Below are positions 61,090 to 64,000 of a stretch of 64,000 nt of DNA, piece by piece. The notes under the pieces were generated by a model. It saw nothing but the letters and a program-made list of their open reading frames with translations. It had not been told where the DNA came from and searched no databases. A program made the position numbers and the translations under genes. The DNA is from DASUAS01 sp963750045 (GTDB lineage Bacteria > Actinomycetota > Acidimicrobiia > IMCC26256 > DASPTH01), in assembly GCA_963750045.1 (NCBI GenBank), contig CAVVPD010000004.1, positions 558,001 through 622,000 of the forward strand. Direction: 5' to 3'. Numbering within the stretch: the first letter of the stretch is position 1; every line of letters starts with the position of its first letter.

Positions 61090-62652
61090 TCAACGACCGT
61101 CGGTCACCGCGAGGCGGGTCCGGATCGCGAGCTTGTCCGGCTTCCCGGACCCGAGCCAGGGCACCGCGTCCTCGGACCACACCTCGATCCGCGTCGGGAC
61201 CTTGTACGACGAGATCTCCTCGCGGGCCCGGGCTTGGAGGTCGCCAGGGTCGATCACGTTGTCCTTCGCTGCGACCAGCACCGCGGTGACCTCCTCGCCC
61301 CGCTCCGCGTGGGGCATCCCGAGCACGAACGCGTAGAGCACCTCGGGGAACGTCTCGAGGAAGAGCTCGACCTCGCGCGGCGCGACGTTGGCGCCCTGCG
61401 ACTTGACCATCTCGGTGAAGCGCCCCACGAAGAAGGGTCGGCCCTCGTGCATGAACACGCGGTCACCCGTGTGCAGCCAGCCGTTCGCGTCGAAGACCTC
61501 TTCGCGCTCCTTCTTGTAGTAGCCGTGCATGACGCCGGGCCCGCGGACCCAGAGCTCACCCTCTTCCATGTCGCGGGAGTTGTGTCCCGGTGTCGGGATC
61601 GAAGCAGCCGGTCTCGACGATCGAGAAGTTCCCGAGTGTCTCGCTCATGCCCCGGTGCCCGGGGATCCCCGGGATCGGGGTGTCGCTGAGCGCGACGTCG
61701 CTCGGGCCGACGGTCAGTCCGGGGATGGCGGGAAGCGAGCGCCCGGAGAAGGTCGGGTGGTCCCGCATCGACTGCATGAGGGTGGGCCAGCCCAACACCG
61801 CGTTGGCCTGCTCCGACTCGATCAGATCGAGCGCGACGCCGGGCTCGAACCGCTCGGTGCACAGCACCGTGGCGCCGGTCTGGATCGCGCTCCCCAGGAT
61901 CAAGGTGCCCCCGATCCAGAAGAACGGGAAGGCGCAGAAGAGCTTGCTGCTCGACGCGTCGAGCTCCGGGCGCGCGCCCAGGAACGCGGTGGCGCGCAGC
62001 ACCACCCCCTGGGTGTGGATCACGCCTTTCGGGTCGGCGCTCGACCCGGACGTGTAGGTGACCTGGGCGAGGTCGGCGGGCACGATCTCCGCCTCCATCG
62101 CCGCGAGCAGCTCGTCGCCGAGGGTCGCGTCGGCGGGGGGTTCGGCCTCCAGCTCGACGGGCGTGGCCCACGCGCGGTCGCTGTCCGGGGTGATCCAGAC
62201 GGAACGGAGGAACGGCGTGTCGGGGAGGTACAACCGCCGCCCGGATGCCTCGACCAGACCGGGCACGCTCGCCTCGAGCATCTCCTGCATGTCGCGCCCG
62301 AGCACCGTGCGAGCGGTGATCAGGGTGTCGATGTCGCCGATGCGCAGGACCTTGCGGATCTCGGCCGGCCGGTACGTGGTCGCCAGCGGCATGAGCAACG
62401 CACCGATGCGGCTGGCGGCCAGCCACGTGACCACCCACTCCTGCCCGTACGTGAAGTAGACGCCGAGCCGCGTGCCCTTGCCCATCCCCGCCGCGACCAT
62501 GCGCTTGGCCAGGCGGCGGGAGCGCGCCTCGGCCTCGCGGTACGTCATCCGTCGCTCGGGGGTGACGATGAAGTCGTGGTCCCCCACGCGTCGACCGCTC
62601 GGTGGAGGGCGGCGGGAATGGTCGCACGGGATTCGATCGCGGGCTCGTCCAT
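61090..62652 (-). CDS. AMP-dependent acyl-CoA synthetase/ligase, two frameshifts
   Basis: About 520 residues of the ANL superfamily. From ATG 62652: MDEPAIESRATIPAALHRAV, ending DAWG, then a shift at a run of five G (near 62581-62585), continuing DHDFIVTPERRMTYREAEAR. QVTYTSGSSADPKGVIHTQG is the P-loop and GMSETLGNFS the adenine motif. A second one-base loss near 61570 joins GTQLPR to DMEEGELWVRGPGVMHGYYK; ANGWLHTGDRVF and GSGKPDKLAIRTRL with the catalytic Lys complete the enzyme. It leads the operon with the second ACAD pair and should activate its acid substrate. Confidence 0.8.
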
Positions 62653-62695
62653 CGGCGCGCACGGTACCTCGTCGCCCCGCGCGTCGCAGATGACG

Positions 62696-62725
62696 TGGAC
62701 ATCGACATCCCGGTCGACGCAGACT
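62696..62725 (+). promoter_or_regulatory. Candidate leaderless promoter for the LLM gene at 62733
   Basis: TGGACA (62696-62701), 18 bases, CAGACT (62720-62725), seven bases, ATG 62733. There is no Shine-Dalgarno. The divergent ligase gene starts 80 bp away. Confidence 0.35.
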
Positions 62726-62732
62726 CTCGTCC

Positions 62733-63635
62733 ATGCGCATCGGCATCTTCTTCCCCAGCACGGAGCACGTGGCGATCGACGGCATGGTCGACCGATTCGC
62801 CGATGCCGCCGACGAGGGCTTCGCGTCCGCGTGGGTCCCGCAGAGCTCCAGCTACGACGCGCTGACCCTGCTCGCGCTCATCGGCCGCGAGGTGCCCGAC
62901 ATCGAGCTCGGCACCGCGGTGGTGCCGACCTACCCGCGGCACCCGATGATGCTGGCGGCCCAGGCCCTCACGACCAACGCCGCTGCGGGAGGCCGCCTCC
63001 GGCTCGGGATCGGGCTCTCCCACAAGATGGCGGTCGAGGGATCGTGGGGACTGTCGTACGAGCAGCCGGCTCGCCACATGGAGGAGTACCTCGAGGTGCT
63101 GCTCCCCCTCATGCGCGACGGCGCGGTCGACTTCACCGGCGCCGCCGTCACCGGCCGCGGGCGCATCGCCGTCCCCGACCCGGTGGCCTGCCCCGTCTAC
63201 CTCGCCGCACTCCAGCCCCGGATGCTCCGGCTGGCCGGCGGCGTGGCCGACGGCACCATCACCTGGTGCACGGGCCCGGTCACGCTCGAGGCGCAGATCG
63301 TTCCGATCGTCACGGAGGCGGCGAGCCGCGCCGGCCGGCCCGCGCCGCGTGTGGTCGTCGCACTCCCAGTGTGCGTCACCGACGACGAGGCATCGGGGCG
63401 GGCGAAGGCGGGCGAGCAGCTCCGCGGCTACGAGAACATACCGGTGTACCGCGCCGTCCTCGACCGCGAGGGTGCCGAGGGCCCGGCCGACATCTCGATC
63501 GTCGGCGACGAGCGCTCGGTGACGGAGCAGCTCCGGCAGCTCGAGGCGATCGGCGCCACCGACTTCATGGCGATCCCGTGCGGCACCCCCGACGACCGGG
63601 CCCGCACGCGCGCGCACCTGACGTCACTCGGGTGA
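62733..63635 (+). CDS. LLM-class, probably F420-dependent, oxidoreductase
   Basis: A 300-residue luciferase-like protein: MRIGIFFPSTEHVAIDGMVD, SAWVPQSSSYDALTLLALIG and ELGTAVVPTYPRHPMMLAAQ at the N-terminus, LRLGIGLSHKMAVEGSWGLS in the centre, typical of the actinobacterial F420-dependent group. The C-terminal SIVGDERSVTEQLRQLEAIG caps the barrel. It is divergent from the AMP-ligase and convergent with the kinase-fold gene at the window end. Confidence 0.86.
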   Translation: MRIGIFFPSTEHVAIDGMVDRFADAADEGFASAWVPQSSSYDALTLLALIGREVPDIELGTAVVPTYPRHPMMLAAQALTTNAAAGGRLRLGIGLSHKMAVEGSWGLSYEQPARHMEEYLEVLLPLMRDGAVDFTGAAVTGRGRIAVPDPVACPVYLAALQPRMLRLAGGVADGTITWCTGPVTLEAQIVPIVTEAASRAGRPAPRVVVALPVCVTDDEASGRAKAGEQLRGYENIPVYRAVLDREGAEGPADISIVGDERSVTEQLRQLEAIGATDFMAIPCGTPDDRARTRAHLTSLG

Positions 63636-63652
63636 CCGCGCCCCTCGCAAGT

Positions 63653-64000
63653 TCATCGCCGTGCACCCCGAGCGAACTCGGCGGCCACCTCGAACAAGCG
63701 GGGGGCGTGGTCCGTCATCGGGTTCTCCTCGTCCCGCGCGCCGGCTCGCAACGCGCGGGCGTAGACGCCTTCGAGGATCGCGCCGAGCTTGAACAGCGCG
63801 AGCACCTCGTAGTACGCAATCGCCGAGAGGTCGCGGCCGGTGGCGCGCGCGTAGCGATCCGCCATCTCCTGGCGGGTGGGTGATCCGACCGGTTCGGCGC
63901 CGCTCCCGAGCGGACCGACCTCCCCCGGCTCCACCCACCGCGCCAGCAGGTGGCCGACGTCGAGCAGCGGGTCACCGATGGTGCCGGTGTCCCAGTCGAT
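63653..64000 (-). CDS. Phosphotransferase-family (APH-fold) protein, C-terminal part (5' end outside window)
   Basis: The frame enters the window at base 64000 with IDWDTGTIGDPLLDVGHLLA, the metal-binding motif and following helix of the APH fold. It continues through RYARATGRDLSAIAYYEVLA and LFKLGAILEGVYARALRAGA to the stop at 63653. Only 115 residues are visible. The sequence is closer to the ACAD10-like kinase group than the two other APH-fold proteins in the window. The rest lies beyond the right edge. Confidence 0.8.
   Translation of the reverse strand: MDWDTGTIGDPLLDVGHLLARWVEPGEVGPLGSGAEPVGSPTRQEMADRYARATGRDLSAIAYYEVLALFKLGAILEGVYARALRAGARDEENPMTDHAPRLFEVAAEFARGARR

Overview
The window is a very GC-rich, densely coded chromosomal segment with no rRNA, tRNA, CRISPR array, integrase, transposase or phage gene that I could find. 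Its gene content is a large set of short-chain dehydrogenases, acyl-CoA dehydrogenases, enoyl-CoA hydratases, three cytochromes P450, three F420-type luciferase-like oxidoreductases, a Ddn-like protein, an intracellular PHA depolymerase fragment, PPK2, a LigD-type polymerase and a SfLAP/GAP membrane protein. Together these point to a lipid- or isoprenoid-degrading actinobacterium. Class Acidimicrobiia or a relative is my best guess, by inference only. No gene-free stretch exceeds about 300 bases.

Layout. 1-8.7 kb: end of a PHA depolymerase, several unlinked SDRs, an aminotransferase, a nitroreductase and a truncated amidohydrolase. 7.9-13.1 kb (minus strand): DUF998 membrane protein, LLM oxidoreductase, SnoaL-like protein, a KimA-like K+ importer and a KdpD-like DUF4118 membrane protein. 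13.3-15.6 kb: enoyl-CoA hydratase, Ddn-like protein and VOC protein. 15.5-22.0 kb (minus): a TetR-led run of cupin, aldo/keto reductase, periplasmic-binding-fold protein, acyl-CoA dehydrogenase, nitroreductase and amidohydrolase. 22.0-28.9 kb (plus): a divergent operon of acyl-CoA synthetase, four-subunit 2-oxoacid:ferredoxin oxidoreductase, D-2-hydroxyacid dehydrogenase, amidohydrolase and phytanoyl-CoA-hydroxylase-like dioxygenase. 28.9-40.1 kb: small or single genes (HiPIP-like protein, LigD polymerase, PPK2, an ABC exporter, P450, cyclase, RidA). 40.1-47.2 kb (minus): two acyl-CoA dehydrogenases, an amidohydrolase and a branched-chain-type ABC importer whose two permeases and one ATPase are fused. 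47.4-49.5 kb: kinase-fold protein and enoyl-CoA hydratase. 49.5-56.0 kb (minus): a seven-gene run with P450, hydratase, DUF35 plus a thiolase-fold protein without a visible nucleophilic Cys, and two SDRs. 56.2-64 kb: P450, a second acyl-CoA dehydrogenase pair with an AMP-ligase, LLM oxidoreductases and a partial kinase-fold gene.

Three window-wide observations. First, at least 17 apparent single-base frameshifts interrupt otherwise well-conserved genes, several in or beside G/C runs; this looks like uncorrected sequencing or assembly indels rather than decay. Second, many first genes have a TANNNT hexamer exactly six (sometimes seven) bases before the start codon and no Shine-Dalgarno sequence, which is the signature of leaderless transcripts. 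Third, the 22-29 kb operon holds every activity for a one-carbon (alpha) oxidation of acyl chains: ligation to CoA, 2-hydroxylation, oxidation of the 2-hydroxy acid and ferredoxin-dependent oxidative decarboxylation to the shortened acyl-CoA. It is controlled by a TetR protein through a perfect palindrome in the divergent promoter. I regard this as the best candidate for an undescribed system; the pathway itself is inference.
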